A stretch of 33,013 bases of DNA from Candidatus Saganbacteria bacterium (GCA_026387795.1 JAPLLA010000062.1:1-33013), one strand, 5' to 3'. Positions 22,758 through 31,731 are shown, counted from the stretch's first letter. The notes: a model not told the origin generated them from the letters alone. A program made the numbers and translations.

Positions 22758-24539
22758 TTAATGCATTGAAACCGATAATGGTTTAATAAACATATTTTCA
22801 AAAAATTCTTTCCGCTCTAAAAATGGCTCAGGATCTTCGTTTGGCCTCCCAAACTTAACTTGCGGAATAACCCTGTGTTCGCTACCAATTTCAATATTGC
22901 AAAATACCGGGCCAGGCAATTGTAAAACATCATTAATTACTTTGGGCAAATCCGCATTTTTATCCACATTAAAGGTCTTAAATCCATATGCAGCAGCAAC
23001 TTTAAGAAAATCAGGGAAAGCCAAGCCTCCCTCTACCGTTGACGCCAAATATTTAGAATCGAGCCATTGATCTTGGGTCTGTTGGATCATGGAATAGCCA
23101 TGATTGTTGATCAAAAAGATCTTGATTGGCAAATTATGCCTGATCACTGTTGCCAATTCCTGGATATTCATCTGCAAGCTGCCGTCTCCAGTAACACAAA
23201 CAATGTCTTGCCCAGGCAAAGCAAAACTTGCACCAATTGCAGCAGGAAGAGCCCATCCCATGGCAGTATTATTCCAATCATGGAAAATGCGCTGATCCTG
23301 TTTAAAATCAAAAGCCTGCATCATCCAAGCCAAAGTACAACCAGTATCCACAAAAATACTTTGCTTCTCCTTCAACGATTTAGACAATTGTTTGACAAAT
23401 ACATATGGATTAACCTGCTCACTAGCATAATATTCTCTAGGACAAATTGGATATTTCTCCTTCCACTTTCTGACAATGGATTTCCAATCATCTATTTTAT
23501 TCTGTTTAACACTTTGCGATCTATGTAAAAACGAAAGAATAAAATCTTTGGCATCGCTATGGACCAGTAAATCTATTTTTAATCCGAACTTTTTAAATTT
23601 AGCAAGTTCAGCAGCATCAACATCAACCACAATTTTCACCGCACCACGTGCAAAAGTATCCAGGGGGCTGCCTGTTGCCTTGGTATCCAAGCGCGTACCA
23701 ATTGCAAGTACAATATCAGCATTTTGAACAGCAAAATTAGCATAACGAGTACCGTGCGTACCAAAGGTCCCAACCATCAAAGGATGATCAAATGGCAAAA
23801 CATCTGCTACTGCCCAGGTAGGAACCACAGGAATATTTAAAACCTCTATCAGTTTTTGAACTTCTTTATCTATCCCTGCCAAACGCACGCCCCATCCCAA
23901 GATAAGAACCGGACGTTTTGCTTTGGCCAGCAATTTAATACATTTATTAATTTGTTGATTTAAACGCACCTTGGAGATTTTTTGAGATTGCGGCAAAAAA
24001 GACTTTAATTTTTGAGGGTTAATTTCTTCCCTTTGTCTGTTATCGGGAATATCTATTAAAACCGGACCTGGCCTGCCGGACCTGGCCAAATAACAAGCTT
24101 TTTCCAGCTCATAACGGATTTTTTTAGGATCTTTGACCTGCACCGCGTATTTTGTAATTGGCTTACAAACATCAACAATATCTGTTTCTTGAAAACCAAC
24201 CTGCCTAACTCCAGTATCCCCTTTTAAGCGGAAAGTAGAAACTTGCCCTGTAATATACATTACAGGAACAGAATCATAATAAGCAGAACAAATACCTGTA
24301 ATCATATTGGTTGCTCCAGGACCACTGGTAGCAACTGCAGCCCCCAAATTATGCGTCACCCTGGCATATCCATCTGCAGCCATTGCTCCTGCTTGTTCAT
24401 GTTGGGGACAAATAAAATCAATCCCTTTGGTGTTTTCTAAAGAGTGAATTAAATGGAGAGATGCGCCGCCGGAAATAGCAAAAACATGCTTAATTCCCTC
24501 TTTTGCTAAAAAGCTTGCTACATAATCAGAAAGTTTCAT
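22758..24539 (-). CDS. Acetolactate-synthase-like ThDP-dependent enzyme (IlvB/YerE-like)
   Basis: This 593-aa cytoplasmic enzyme has the three-domain ThDP architecture of acetohydroxyacid synthases: the PYR domain with catalytic E48 in CPQHEQAGAMAADGYAR, a central domain (RPVLILGWGVRLAG) and the PP domain with GDG at 451-453 and NN at 478-479. No IlvN-type regulatory subunit is nearby, and location among sugar genes argues against branched-chain amino-acid synthesis. A known precedent is YerE, an AHAS-like enzyme that adds a two-carbon unit to a keto-sugar during yersiniose synthesis; a similar branching role here is inference. The ATG has CAGGAGAGATAAA upstream. Confidence 0.85.
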   Translation of the reverse strand: MKLSDYVASFLAKEGIKHVFAISGGASLHLIHSLENTKGIDFICPQHEQAGAMAADGYARVTHNLGAAVATSGPGATNMITGICSAYYDSVPVMYITGQVSTFRLKGDTGVRQVGFQETDIVDVCKPITKYAVQVKDPKKIRYELEKACYLARSGRPGPVLIDIPDNRQREEINPQKLKSFLPQSQKISKVRLNQQINKCIKLLAKAKRPVLILGWGVRLAGIDKEVQKLIEVLNIPVVPTWAVADVLPFDHPLMVGTFGTHGTRYANFAVQNADIVLAIGTRLDTKATGSPLDTFARGAVKIVVDVDAAELAKFKKFGLKIDLLVHSDAKDFILSFLHRSQSVKQNKIDDWKSIVRKWKEKYPICPREYYASEQVNPYVFVKQLSKSLKEKQSIFVDTGCTLAWMMQAFDFKQDQRIFHDWNNTAMGWALPAAIGASFALPGQDIVCVTGDGSLQMNIQELATVIRHNLPIKIFLINNHGYSMIQQTQDQWLDSKYLASTVEGGLAFPDFLKVAAAYGFKTFNVDKNADLPKVINDVLQLPGPVFCNIEIGSEHRVIPQVKFGRPNEDPEPFLERKEFFENMFIKPLSVSMH

Positions 24540-24552
24540 TTTATCTCTCCTG

Positions 24553-24654
24553 CTAAACGTTCCAAGGCATTTTTTCTTTTGCAGTTACAAAAAGAGAACC
24601 TTGTTTATATCCTACCGGCATATCTTCTGCTTTTTTTACTGAACCCCAACCATT
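24553..24654 (-). pseudogene. Out-of-frame C-terminal remnant of the FkbM-type methyltransferase
   Basis: Directly past and overlapping the end of the FkbM reading frame, another minus-strand frame reads NGWGSVKKAEDMPVGYKQGS, then LFVTAKEKMPW and a TAG at 24553-24555. This resembles the usual C-terminal end of such proteins ('dMP-x-x-YK-x-GSLF' before a terminal MPW). The segment that should lie between the two parts, typically 25-30 residues with an E-[IV]-G block, is missing, so an internal deletion probably shifted the frame. Confidence 0.7.
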
Positions 24655-25328
24655 GCATCTGTATGCAGCCACTGTTCACGCGTGGTAACAGAAATAATTT
24701 CTTTTTCATGCCCTTCTGCATCAAGCTTAATTAAATCCGCCCATTCAACAATTGAAGTAAAACCCTCTACTTTAACCGCAAATTTATCCAAAGCCCCATA
24801 AGGATCCTTTTTGGATCCTGCAAGGTGGCTTCCTGTAGTGTTTCCTAGTACTCTGATAAACTCCATTTCCCCAGGCTTACTTGAAACCGCCATGTTAAAT
24901 GGCTGGACCTTATTGCAATGATTCAGCTTTAAGTTGCGCGAGAGTATTTCAAAATGTCTGGGATCCGGCTCAAAACAACGGACCTCAAAACCACATTTAC
25001 TTAAAACAATTGAATGTAGTCCGATATTAGCACCGATATCAGCCACTTTTTTATAGCGCTTACGGTTTGCCCAATAGAAAGAAAAAATAATTAACTCGTC
25101 AATATCAAACAAATTAAGCGAGTCCACTGCCCCCATTTTATGATAAGGAAAAATCAGGTTTCCAAAAGGAAGAAAAGCTTTCGGGGTTTCAGACTGGTCA
25201 GAAAAGATCTTCTCAATTTCTCCTCTGGCACTCTTTTTTAATAAAGCATATGCTTCAGAAGAAGGCACATGCTGCTCTAACATTGAAGGAAACTTCAAAA
25301 TTAATTCTTCAATCGTTTTTGCGGTCAT
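24636..25328 (-). CDS. FkbM-family methyltransferase, C-terminally truncated
   Basis: This 230-aa SAM-dependent methyltransferase of the FkbM type (sugar or polyketide O-methylation) has motif I KVADIGANIGLHSIVL (about 94-109), FEVRCFEPDPRHFEIL, and the late motif ADLIKLDAEGHEKEI. The frame stops at DAMVGVQ just after the late motif, where relatives continue for about 50 residues. The lost C-terminus is partly preserved out of frame at 24553-24654. The ATG overlaps the SDR stop as ATGA. It may be inactive, or the lesion may be an assembly error. Confidence 0.83.
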   Translation of the reverse strand: MTAKTIEELILKFPSMLEQHVPSSEAYALLKKSARGEIEKIFSDQSETPKAFLPFGNLIFPYHKMGAVDSLNLFDIDELIIFSFYWANRKRYKKVADIGANIGLHSIVLSKCGFEVRCFEPDPRHFEILSRNLKLNHCNKVQPFNMAVSSKPGEMEFIRVLGNTTGSHLAGSKKDPYGALDKFAVKVEGFTSIVEWADLIKLDAEGHEKEIISVTTREQWLHTDAMVGVQ

Positions 25329-26173
25329 TTTTTTCTCCTTTTCTGATCTGGCGCCAGCCAGTCATTACCAAACCTTCTTAATTTATACAGGTTCGGGTTT
25401 TTTCTTAATAACTCAGCTAGTTCTTTCTTCCCCCATTGGTCAAAAACTGCACTAAAATTTCTTCCCCCTACTAACTGCCTGGGAGAGGAAATAACCCAAT
25501 CACAACAATCCAACACCTTCTCCATTGAGACAAAATCCCCTTGCTCAAATCTGGCTAAAGTCCGAATATAGTTTTCTCCAGCTTTTTTCCCTGCTTTTAA
25601 AGTTGCTGCATGGATTTTAGTTTTAACCCATCCTGGGCCAATAATACTAAAACGCGTATCTGGAATTTCCGCATCCAGCAATTCACACATTTTAATCAGA
25701 GCAATTTTAGAAACTGTATAAGCAGAATAGTTTTGAGTGGCATTGTTAGTGCCTCCGCCAGCAAAAAACAAGACACAGGGACCATTTTCCGACTTTAAGG
25801 ACCGATCAGGAAGCAATGTCCTGACCATTCTCATTTGTGAAGAAAAATTCACTGCCAGGGACGCCTCCCAAGCATCAAAATCAGTCTCCATAAATGGCCC
25901 AATCGGAGCAATCTCACCCGCACAAATTACTAAAAGATCCCATTTGCCTAGGGTACTTTTGATTTTTTTCGCTGCAGCTTTGACTGAAAGTGCTTTATTA
26001 AGGTCACAATAACACATTGATACTCCCTGTTTTTTTAACAAGGCAATTTGGGGATTGTTATTGCGATACGTACCAAAAATCTTCCAGCCCCGGTCCAAAA
26101 ACCGCTCTGCCATAGCAGAACCGATATCACTGGAAATAGAAACAATTACTACTTTTTTAATATCCTTAACCAT
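25325..26173 (-). CDS. Short-chain dehydrogenase/reductase
   Basis: This 282-aa classical SDR starts with VVIVSISSDIGSAMAERFL, a variant of the TGxxxGIG cofactor motif in which the usual glycines are partly replaced by serines. LLVICAGEIAP corresponds to NNAG, and YSAYTVSK supplies the catalytic Tyr and Lys. IIGPGWVKTKIH matches the PGxVxT loop. The unusual SSDIGSA motif should still allow the fold. It starts 3 bp after the epimerase stop. The substrate is probably a keto-sugar or ketol of the same pathway as the ThDP enzymes. Confidence 0.85.
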   Translation of the reverse strand: MVKDIKKVVIVSISSDIGSAMAERFLDRGWKIFGTYRNNNPQIALLKKQGVSMCYCDLNKALSVKAAAKKIKSTLGKWDLLVICAGEIAPIGPFMETDFDAWEASLAVNFSSQMRMVRTLLPDRSLKSENGPCVLFFAGGGTNNATQNYSAYTVSKIALIKMCELLDAEIPDTRFSIIGPGWVKTKIHAATLKAGKKAGENYIRTLARFEQGDFVSMEKVLDCCDWVISSPRQLVGGRNFSAVFDQWGKKELAELLRKNPNLYKLRRFGNDWLAPDQKRRKK

Positions 26174-26176
26174 TGT

Positions 26177-27175
26177 TTATGCCCTATGAATATACTCTAG
26201 CGGCTCTTTTTTTATCTTTTCCCAATTATTTTCAATCCAGGAAACCACCCCTACTAACCCCTGCTCCATAGAAATAACAGGCTTCCATCCAAATTCTTTT
26301 CTAGCCTTAGTAGAATCAATTACATAAGCAGCATCCTGGCCTAACCGCTCAGTAACTACCTTGGTCGCCTGCTCAAAACTAACCCCCATTTTTTCACAAA
26401 TAATGCGAACCACATCTTTTACTGCAATTCCCTGGTCTGGAGACAAATGGTAAATTGCGCCCGTTTTTCCATTTTCCATTGCCAAAAGCTCTCCTTTTGA
26501 AATATCTCTAATATGGATATAAGATTTCACTGCCTGACCGCCACCGTGAAGCTCAATCGTCTTACCGGATTTAATATAGATCACAGAGCGAGGAATGATC
26601 TTAAATAACTGCTGATGCGCACCGTATACATTTGTAGAACGGATCATGGTCATTGGAAAATTGAAGTTTTTTACAAACGTAAATAGAGATAGGTCCCCGG
26701 CTGCCTTAGATGCAGCATAGGGAGTACTTGGATTAACGGGATAATCCTCTTTTACTACACCCTGACAGGTCCCATAGACTTCAGGAGAAGAAATATGCAC
26801 ATAGCGCTTTAAAAACATTTTATCTTTTAAAGCATTGGCTAAGTTGGTAATTGAAACTGCATTGGTTTGGAACCATTGGCCAGGATTTTTCCAGCTGGGT
26901 GCAACCTCGCTTTGCGCGGCAAAATTAACAATATAGTCAGGCATAAAACGATCTACTAATCCGATAATCCTGTTTAAATCCCTATTTAAATCCAAGCGGT
27001 AAAACTTAAAATCCCCGTTTTTGCGGATTTTATACGGCAAAAACAAGGCGCTTTTTTCGGCAGACCTGCTAATCCCTACTACCGAATATTTTTCTCTCTC
27101 TAAAAGCAGGTCTATGAAATCGCTGCCTGAAAACGAGTTACTGCCAATTACTAAAACCTTTGTCTTTTTTCCCAT
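26177..27175 (-). CDS. NAD-dependent nucleotide-sugar epimerase/dehydratase
   Basis: This 332-aa extended SDR resembles GDP-mannose or dTDP-glucose 4,6-dehydratases. The cofactor motif is VLVIGSNSFSGSDFI, a 'NSFSG' variant of GGxGFIG; the active site has HISSPEVYG and YAASK (Tyr, Lys), and RSTNVYGAHQQLFKIIPR is the substrate-binding loop. The C-terminal segment has KEFGWKPVISMEQGL. Whether it dehydrates or epimerises cannot be told by eye, but the acidic SSPEVYG resembles the SSxExYG of 4,6-dehydratases. It sits between the E1 beta and SDR genes. Confidence 0.85.
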   Translation of the reverse strand: MGKKTKVLVIGSNSFSGSDFIDLLLEREKYSVVGISRSAEKSALFLPYKIRKNGDFKFYRLDLNRDLNRIIGLVDRFMPDYIVNFAAQSEVAPSWKNPGQWFQTNAVSITNLANALKDKMFLKRYVHISSPEVYGTCQGVVKEDYPVNPSTPYAASKAAGDLSLFTFVKNFNFPMTMIRSTNVYGAHQQLFKIIPRSVIYIKSGKTIELHGGGQAVKSYIHIRDISKGELLAMENGKTGAIYHLSPDQGIAVKDVVRIICEKMGVSFEQATKVVTERLGQDAAYVIDSTKARKEFGWKPVISMEQGLVGVVSWIENNWEKIKKEPLEYIHRA

Positions 27176-27189
27176 CTTCTCCTCCTAAA

Positions 27190-28251
27190 TCAAAAAGGAC
27201 CGGTAAAAGATTTATCCGGAACATCTAGCGGCACATCGTAAGAAATGCCTATTTCTGCTTCTGTTTTGACCGGCAGATTAAACATAGTCCGTACAGAGTT
27301 AATAATATCTATTGCTTTAGGATAATAATGGTTAGCCAGCGCCCAACTGGTAGGTGTTGGGGTATCAGGAAAAGTTACACGCACAGGAGCTGCTTTTAAG
27401 CTCCCATAACAATTCTCTGTTGCCAGTGCCATAACTTCAGCAGCAACCCCAAAACTCCTCCACCCCCCATCTACAACCAACAAACGCCCGGTCTTTTTAA
27501 CCGAAGAGAGAATGGTCTCCTTATCCAAAGGCTTAATTGTACGCAAATCAACAACTTCAACAGAAATCCCATCTTTTTTAAGAAAATCCGCTGCTTTTAG
27601 TGCTTCCAAAGACATATAAGAAGAAGAAACGATTGTTAGATCCGATCCTTCCGCCATTTTATGCGCCTTACCGATTTCTACCTTATAAAAATCTTCCGGA
27701 ACCGAACCAAAAATATTATGCAGCCAGCGGTGTTCAATATAAATGACAGGATTGTCATCTTTGACCGCTGCAATCAATAGCCCTTTTGCATCATAAGGAG
27801 TAGTGGGCATTACTACTTTTAAGCCCGGGATATGGGCAAAAAGTGCTTGCAAGCTTTGGGAATGCTGTGGCCCCTGCCCCCACCCCCTCCCAATAATCAA
27901 ACGGATCACAATTGGGGCTTTCATCTTCCCGCCAAACATATAATGCCATTTTGCGGCATTATTTATGATTTGGTCCAAAGAAAGAAGCATAAAATCTATC
28001 CGCTGGTGGGTCATAATCGGACGCATTCCCACCAAAGAAGAACCAAGAATGATCCCGGTCATCCCGTTTTCTGCAACCGGCATATCCATCACTCGATTGC
28101 TTCCATGTTTTTTTTCTAATCCAACAGTAGTGCCAAAAACACCTTTGGGATCAGGAACTCCCAGTCCGATCAGATAAACTGATTTATCGTTAGCAAGCAA
28201 CTGATCCGTAGCTTCTAAAATTGCCTGGCCGTAAGTAATTTCTCTAGTCAT
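27190..28251 (-). CDS. ThDP-dependent E1 beta / transketolase C-terminal-type subunit
   Basis: This 353-aa protein matches the beta subunit of 2-oxoacid dehydrogenase E1 or acetoin dehydrogenase. ITYGQAILEATDQLL opens the PYR domain, MPVAENG supplies the conserved glutamate (E61), and the transketolase C-terminal domain contains VEVVDLRTIKPLDKETI and TGRLLVVDGGW. ATG 28251 is chosen for its GAGGAG upstream and 8-bp overlap with the alpha gene; 28 further upstream codons are open but look non-coding. It should form a heterotetramer with the alpha subunit. No E2 or E3 gene is in the window. Confidence 0.88.
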   Translation of the reverse strand: MTREITYGQAILEATDQLLANDKSVYLIGLGVPDPKGVFGTTVGLEKKHGSNRVMDMPVAENGMTGIILGSSLVGMRPIMTHQRIDFMLLSLDQIINNAAKWHYMFGGKMKAPIVIRLIIGRGWGQGPQHSQSLQALFAHIPGLKVVMPTTPYDAKGLLIAAVKDDNPVIYIEHRWLHNIFGSVPEDFYKVEIGKAHKMAEGSDLTIVSSSYMSLEALKAADFLKKDGISVEVVDLRTIKPLDKETILSSVKKTGRLLVVDGGWRSFGVAAEVMALATENCYGSLKAAPVRVTFPDTPTPTSWALANHYYPKAIDIINSVRTMFNLPVKTEAEIGISYDVPLDVPDKSFTGPF

Positions 28252-29227
28252 TTTTCTTCTCCTCGGCATAAACATCTGTATATACTTCTGAAACCTTGGG
28301 AAAAGGGCTGTTTTTTGCAAAAAGGACTGCCTCATCCATTTCAGACTGAATTTTATTCTTGTATGTATCTATGGTCTCCTGATCGATATCTTTTTTTTGC
28401 AGAAGCTTTTTCTCAAAGGTCACAACCGGACAACGCTTTCTCCATTCCTCATATTCAGACTCCAAACGATAACCAAGCTTATTATCGTAGTTTGGTCCAC
28501 AGTGTTCACGAAAACGATAAGTATCAAAACAGATAAATGCCGGGCCCTTCCCATCTCTAATATGCTTAATTGCTTTTTCTGCTACGCGATAAACATCCAA
28601 GACATCGTTTCCTGTCCCTTTGTCGCTATATACGCCATGACCTTTGGCAATGGTTAAATTATCACGTTCATGCGGCTGGCGAACAGAAAGAGGTGAATAA
28701 ACAGAATAGAAGTTGTTTTCGGAGACAAAAAGCACAGGCAACTTCTTTAAAGAGGCAAAATTAAGACTTTCATAAAAAACCCCTTCTTCTGTTGCTGCAT
28801 CACCCAAGAATACAACTGTCACTTTTTTTTCACCTTTAAGCAACGTTCCAAAGGCAACCCCAGTACCAACAGGAATAGTCCCTGCTACGATAGGAGTAGA
28901 ACCCAAATAATTAACAGAAAGGTCAACTAAATGCATGGATCCGCCTTTGCCGTGGCAGCAACCTGTCTCTTTACCGTAAATTTCAGCCATCATTTCGTTA
29001 AGATTTCCACCCTTTGCCAGAAAATGCCCATGGCTGCGATGATTACTCATTACATAATCATCGGTTTTTAGATTAGCACAAACCCCAACTGCAATTGCTT
29101 CCTGGCCTGCACACAAATGCACAGGACAGCGCATTTCTTGTTCCGAATAAAGACTGGCAAGATTTTCTTCTACCAGCCTAATCCTTAGCATTTCATAATA
29201 TAGTTTTTTCAGTAATGCCTTATCCAT
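28244..29227 (-). CDS. ThDP-dependent E1 alpha subunit
   Basis: This 327-aa protein is the alpha partner of a split ThDP dehydrogenase-type enzyme. It has AGQEAIAVGV, a ThDP/active-site region SNHRSHGHFLAKGG, CHGKGGSMHL, and the cofactor motif GDAATEEG (142-149) with N171/N172 closing the metal site. The ATG has no overlap with the epimerase upstream (9-bp gap) and the 3' end overlaps the beta gene. Without lipoyl E2 and E3 genes, a free carboligase or a sugar-acyl transfer role is as likely as oxidative decarboxylation; this is inference from context. Confidence 0.88.
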   Translation of the reverse strand: MDKALLKKLYYEMLRIRLVEENLASLYSEQEMRCPVHLCAGQEAIAVGVCANLKTDDYVMSNHRSHGHFLAKGGNLNEMMAEIYGKETGCCHGKGGSMHLVDLSVNYLGSTPIVAGTIPVGTGVAFGTLLKGEKKVTVVFLGDAATEEGVFYESLNFASLKKLPVLFVSENNFYSVYSPLSVRQPHERDNLTIAKGHGVYSDKGTGNDVLDVYRVAEKAIKHIRDGKGPAFICFDTYRFREHCGPNYDNKLGYRLESEYEEWRKRCPVVTFEKKLLQKKDIDQETIDTYKNKIQSEMDEAVLFAKNSPFPKVSEVYTDVYAEEKKND

Positions 29228-29236
29228 ATAGCCTCT

Positions 29237-30244
29237 CTACTGCAAATTAATGGCTTGCATGGTTTTAATATTATAGTATCTCTTATCTTCCATAGGATTT
29301 GGGATCTTCCCGGCTTTAAACGCATCACACAAATCCTTCACAGCATCTGCCACTGAATGTAAGGCTTTAAAGCCCAGCTCTTTTTTGATCTTTTCTGAAG
29401 AGACATGATAGGAACGATTATCGTCTGTGGGAGTAGTTACAATTGATAAATCATTCTTACCCATTGTCTTAGAAACAACATCTTTAACTGTTTGAGCAAT
29501 GTCTTTCATCTTCATATTGTCCCAACCCGCATTAAACACCTTGCCATCGATCATCTCATTTGGATATTCAAGCGTTTTTACATACAAATCTGTCATGTCT
29601 GCAATATGAATATTTGGACGCTTCTGCTCTCCGCCAAAAACCGTGATCTTACCTTTATTCACTGCATGATTGGTCAAAATATTGACCGAAAGATCCAGCC
29701 TTAAACGCGGAGAATAGCCGCAAACCGTAGCCGGCCTTAGAATTAAAGCAACAAAACCAGGAGCGCGCCTTTTTAACAGCTCTTCTTCACAAAGGGCTTT
29801 AAATTTTGAATAATCGGTTAATGGCTCCAAAGATAAATCCTCAGTAACATTATCTTCATCTTTGATACCATAAACGCTAGAACTAGAAGCATAAATAAAA
29901 CGCTTTACCCCTTTTTTCTTAGAAATTTCAACTAAGGGGATAAAAGCATCATAATTAATGGATTTTCCCAACGAAGGATTCAGTTCATAGCTAGGATCAT
30001 TTGAAATACAAGCCAAATGTATTACCGCGTCCACTCCCTCCAACTCTTTTTCCAATAAAGATTGATCCCTTATGTCACCTTTGATCTGTTTAAGATTGGG
30101 ATTGTCTTTTACCGCATCTAAAACATCATCACCATAAATATAGAGGTCTAAAACCTTTACCTTATAACCTTTTACTAAAAGCTTGGGGATTAAAACTGAA
30201 CCAACATAACCTGCTCCACCGGTAACTAAAACAGTTTTAAACAT
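29237..30244 (-). CDS. NAD-dependent sugar epimerase (UDP-glucose 4-epimerase-like SDR)
   Basis: This 335-aa extended SDR has a textbook cofactor motif VLVTGGAGYVGSVLIPKLL (5-23), KGDIRDQ, YASSSSVYG and YSKFK as the catalytic Tyr-Lys pair, RPATVCGYSPRLRLD, and a C-terminal RSYHVSSEKIKKELGF block. This pattern is common in epimerases of surface-polysaccharide loci whose substrates are not assigned. It follows the SIS isomerase after a 53-bp gap and precedes E1 alpha by 9 bp, so it is part of the sugar-building operon. Confidence 0.87.
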   Translation of the reverse strand: MFKTVLVTGGAGYVGSVLIPKLLVKGYKVKVLDLYIYGDDVLDAVKDNPNLKQIKGDIRDQSLLEKELEGVDAVIHLACISNDPSYELNPSLGKSINYDAFIPLVEISKKKGVKRFIYASSSSVYGIKDEDNVTEDLSLEPLTDYSKFKALCEEELLKRRAPGFVALILRPATVCGYSPRLRLDLSVNILTNHAVNKGKITVFGGEQKRPNIHIADMTDLYVKTLEYPNEMIDGKVFNAGWDNMKMKDIAQTVKDVVSKTMGKNDLSIVTTPTDDNRSYHVSSEKIKKELGFKALHSVADAVKDLCDAFKAGKIPNPMEDKRYYNIKTMQAINLQ

Positions 30245-30297
30245 TTTGTCCTACTCCTTTTTATTAGAATATCCAGGAGACCAAGGATATCGAGTTG

Positions 30298-30885
30298 CTA
30301 TCCTAGATCCCCTTGATACCCTCCTTTTTCCATCATCATATCCAACACATAATGCAGAATGGACTGATGGATTAACTCTACCTGGCCATAAGATTTGGAC
30401 GGCACATAAAAATTCAGCTCTCCCATTTTAAAAAGAGGATTGCCCACATCAAAACCAGATAAAGTGACAACTTTACATTTTTTATCCTGTGCAGCTTTGA
30501 CACCGTTTAAAATGTTTTTCGATTTACCGGAACTACTAATTGCAACCAGAATATCCCCTTCTTCAGCGAACATCTCTATGGGTTTTGCAAAAACATATTC
30601 ATACCCATAATCATTGCCAATACAAGTCAATAAGGAAGAGTCGTTGAATGCCTGTGCTTTAATCCCTCCGTTTTTCCAAAAATCTACAGCCATGTGACTC
30701 GCAATGCCAGCGCTTCCTCCATTACCAATAAATAGAAGTTTTTTGCCTGCTTTGTGCTGTTCAAGAATTAAAGCCATAAATTTATCTGCACCGTCAGCAA
30801 AAGAAATGTTCGTTCCTTTTGTATCAGCGACCACAATTTTGGAAACTAAGCCGTTAAATTCATCATAATATTTTGAAATAGACAC
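30298..30885 (-). CDS. SIS-domain sugar-phosphate isomerase, GmhA-like
   Basis: This 195-aa SIS-domain protein resembles phosphoheptose isomerase, which converts sedoheptulose-7-phosphate to a heptose-7-phosphate. The phosphate-binding motifs are LFIGNGGSAG (51-60), ISSSGKSKNI (116-125) and VTLSG; IHQSILHYVLDMM near the end matches the GmhA metal/active-site helix. GTG at 30885 is chosen for GGAGGGG upstream. The kinase and nucleotidyltransferase genes upstream would fit a heptose branch, but no phosphatase (GmhB) is visible. Length is normal for GmhA. Confidence 0.85.
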   Translation of the reverse strand: MSISKYYDEFNGLVSKIVVADTKGTNISFADGADKFMALILEQHKAGKKLLFIGNGGSAGIASHMAVDFWKNGGIKAQAFNDSSLLTCIGNDYGYEYVFAKPIEMFAEEGDILVAISSSGKSKNILNGVKAAQDKKCKVVTLSGFDVGNPLFKMGELNFYVPSKSYGQVELIHQSILHYVLDMMMEKGGYQGDLG

Positions 30886-30935
30886 TTTCCCCTCCTTTTT
30901 ATATTAAGATAAAAAATATTTTAACAATTGCGAAT

Positions 30936-31718
30936 CTATGCTTTTTTTGTTTCTCCGTTTTTTATGCCCACAATAATAAGTTCTGAACAAAAATACTCTT
31001 CTAAGGCTACCACTTTTAAGCCAAAATGATTGAATACTTCCATCAATAATTCCGCATCAAAAACATGGTGATGCATCCTACATATCCCACTAGTCCGTGC
31101 CAATTCCAAAATAATTTCTTTTTGCAGTTGCCCCAAGTTCGGAAAAGACTCTGTCCAATCATATAAAGTTAGAATCTCCGGCAAATGAGTTAAATCGGTT
31201 TCTGCCATATTTTTTTGATAATCGCTTATCAAATGATCAAGCTTTGTCACCGGACGGTTACGATCAAATGTCCCTTTTTTATTAGGAACAACCAATAATA
31301 TGACTCCTCCGTTTTTCAACACTCTTAACCACCCTTCTAATGCCTTTAAAGGGTTAGAAAGATGTTCAATCAAATGGGCAGAAATAACAAAATCATATTT
31401 ATCAGAGGAGAAAATGCTTAGATCAACCGCATCACAAATAAAATTTACTTTCGGGGATACTTTTTTTATATTACAAGTATCTACGTTTTTCGCTAAAGAA
31501 TAAATGGGGATTGCACCTCTATTTAAAAAAATGGGGCTTGGCCCACCAAGTTCCAAACCATCTTTGCCCATAAATAGAGAGGCATATGTATCATAATATT
31601 TACTCCTAATATCCGTTTTAAAAACTTTTCTTACAAACCGCAAAAAAAATAATCTTATCCCGCCAATTTTAAAAGGCCAAAATATTTTGCGCCTTATCAT
31701 GTCTATTTTTTCCAACAT
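30936..31718 (-). CDS. SAM-dependent methyltransferase
   Basis: This 260-aa protein has a class I fold with a variant motif I, GLELGGPSPIF (about 54-64), then DAVDLSIFSSDKYDFVISAH, LIEHLSNPLKALEGWLRVLK and GGVILLVVPNKKGTFDRNRP. A basic, hydrophobic N-terminus (RRKIFWPFKIGGIRLFFLRF) suggests attachment to the inner face of the membrane. The ATG has GGGGATAAT just upstream and lies 13 bp after the kinase stop. It is one of six methyltransferase genes in the window, and its substrate is unknown. Confidence 0.82.
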   Translation of the reverse strand: MLEKIDMIRRKIFWPFKIGGIRLFFLRFVRKVFKTDIRSKYYDTYASLFMGKDGLELGGPSPIFLNRGAIPIYSLAKNVDTCNIKKVSPKVNFICDAVDLSIFSSDKYDFVISAHLIEHLSNPLKALEGWLRVLKNGGVILLVVPNKKGTFDRNRPVTKLDHLISDYQKNMAETDLTHLPEILTLYDWTESFPNLGQLQKEIILELARTSGICRMHHHVFDAELLMEVFNHFGLKVVALEEYFCSELIIVGIKNGETKKA

Positions 31719-31731
31719 ATTATCCCCATTT

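Noticed and set aside
22758-24539. Branched-chain amino-acid acetolactate synthase (ilvB).
   Set aside because: No ilvN, ilvC or other amino-acid genes nearby and the context is nucleotide-sugar synthesis; kept only as a family-level name.
27190-29227. E1 alpha/beta pair as part of a housekeeping pyruvate dehydrogenase.
   Set aside because: No E2 or E3 gene follows and both flanks are sugar genes, so a pathway-specific role is more likely; not excluded if partners lie elsewhere.
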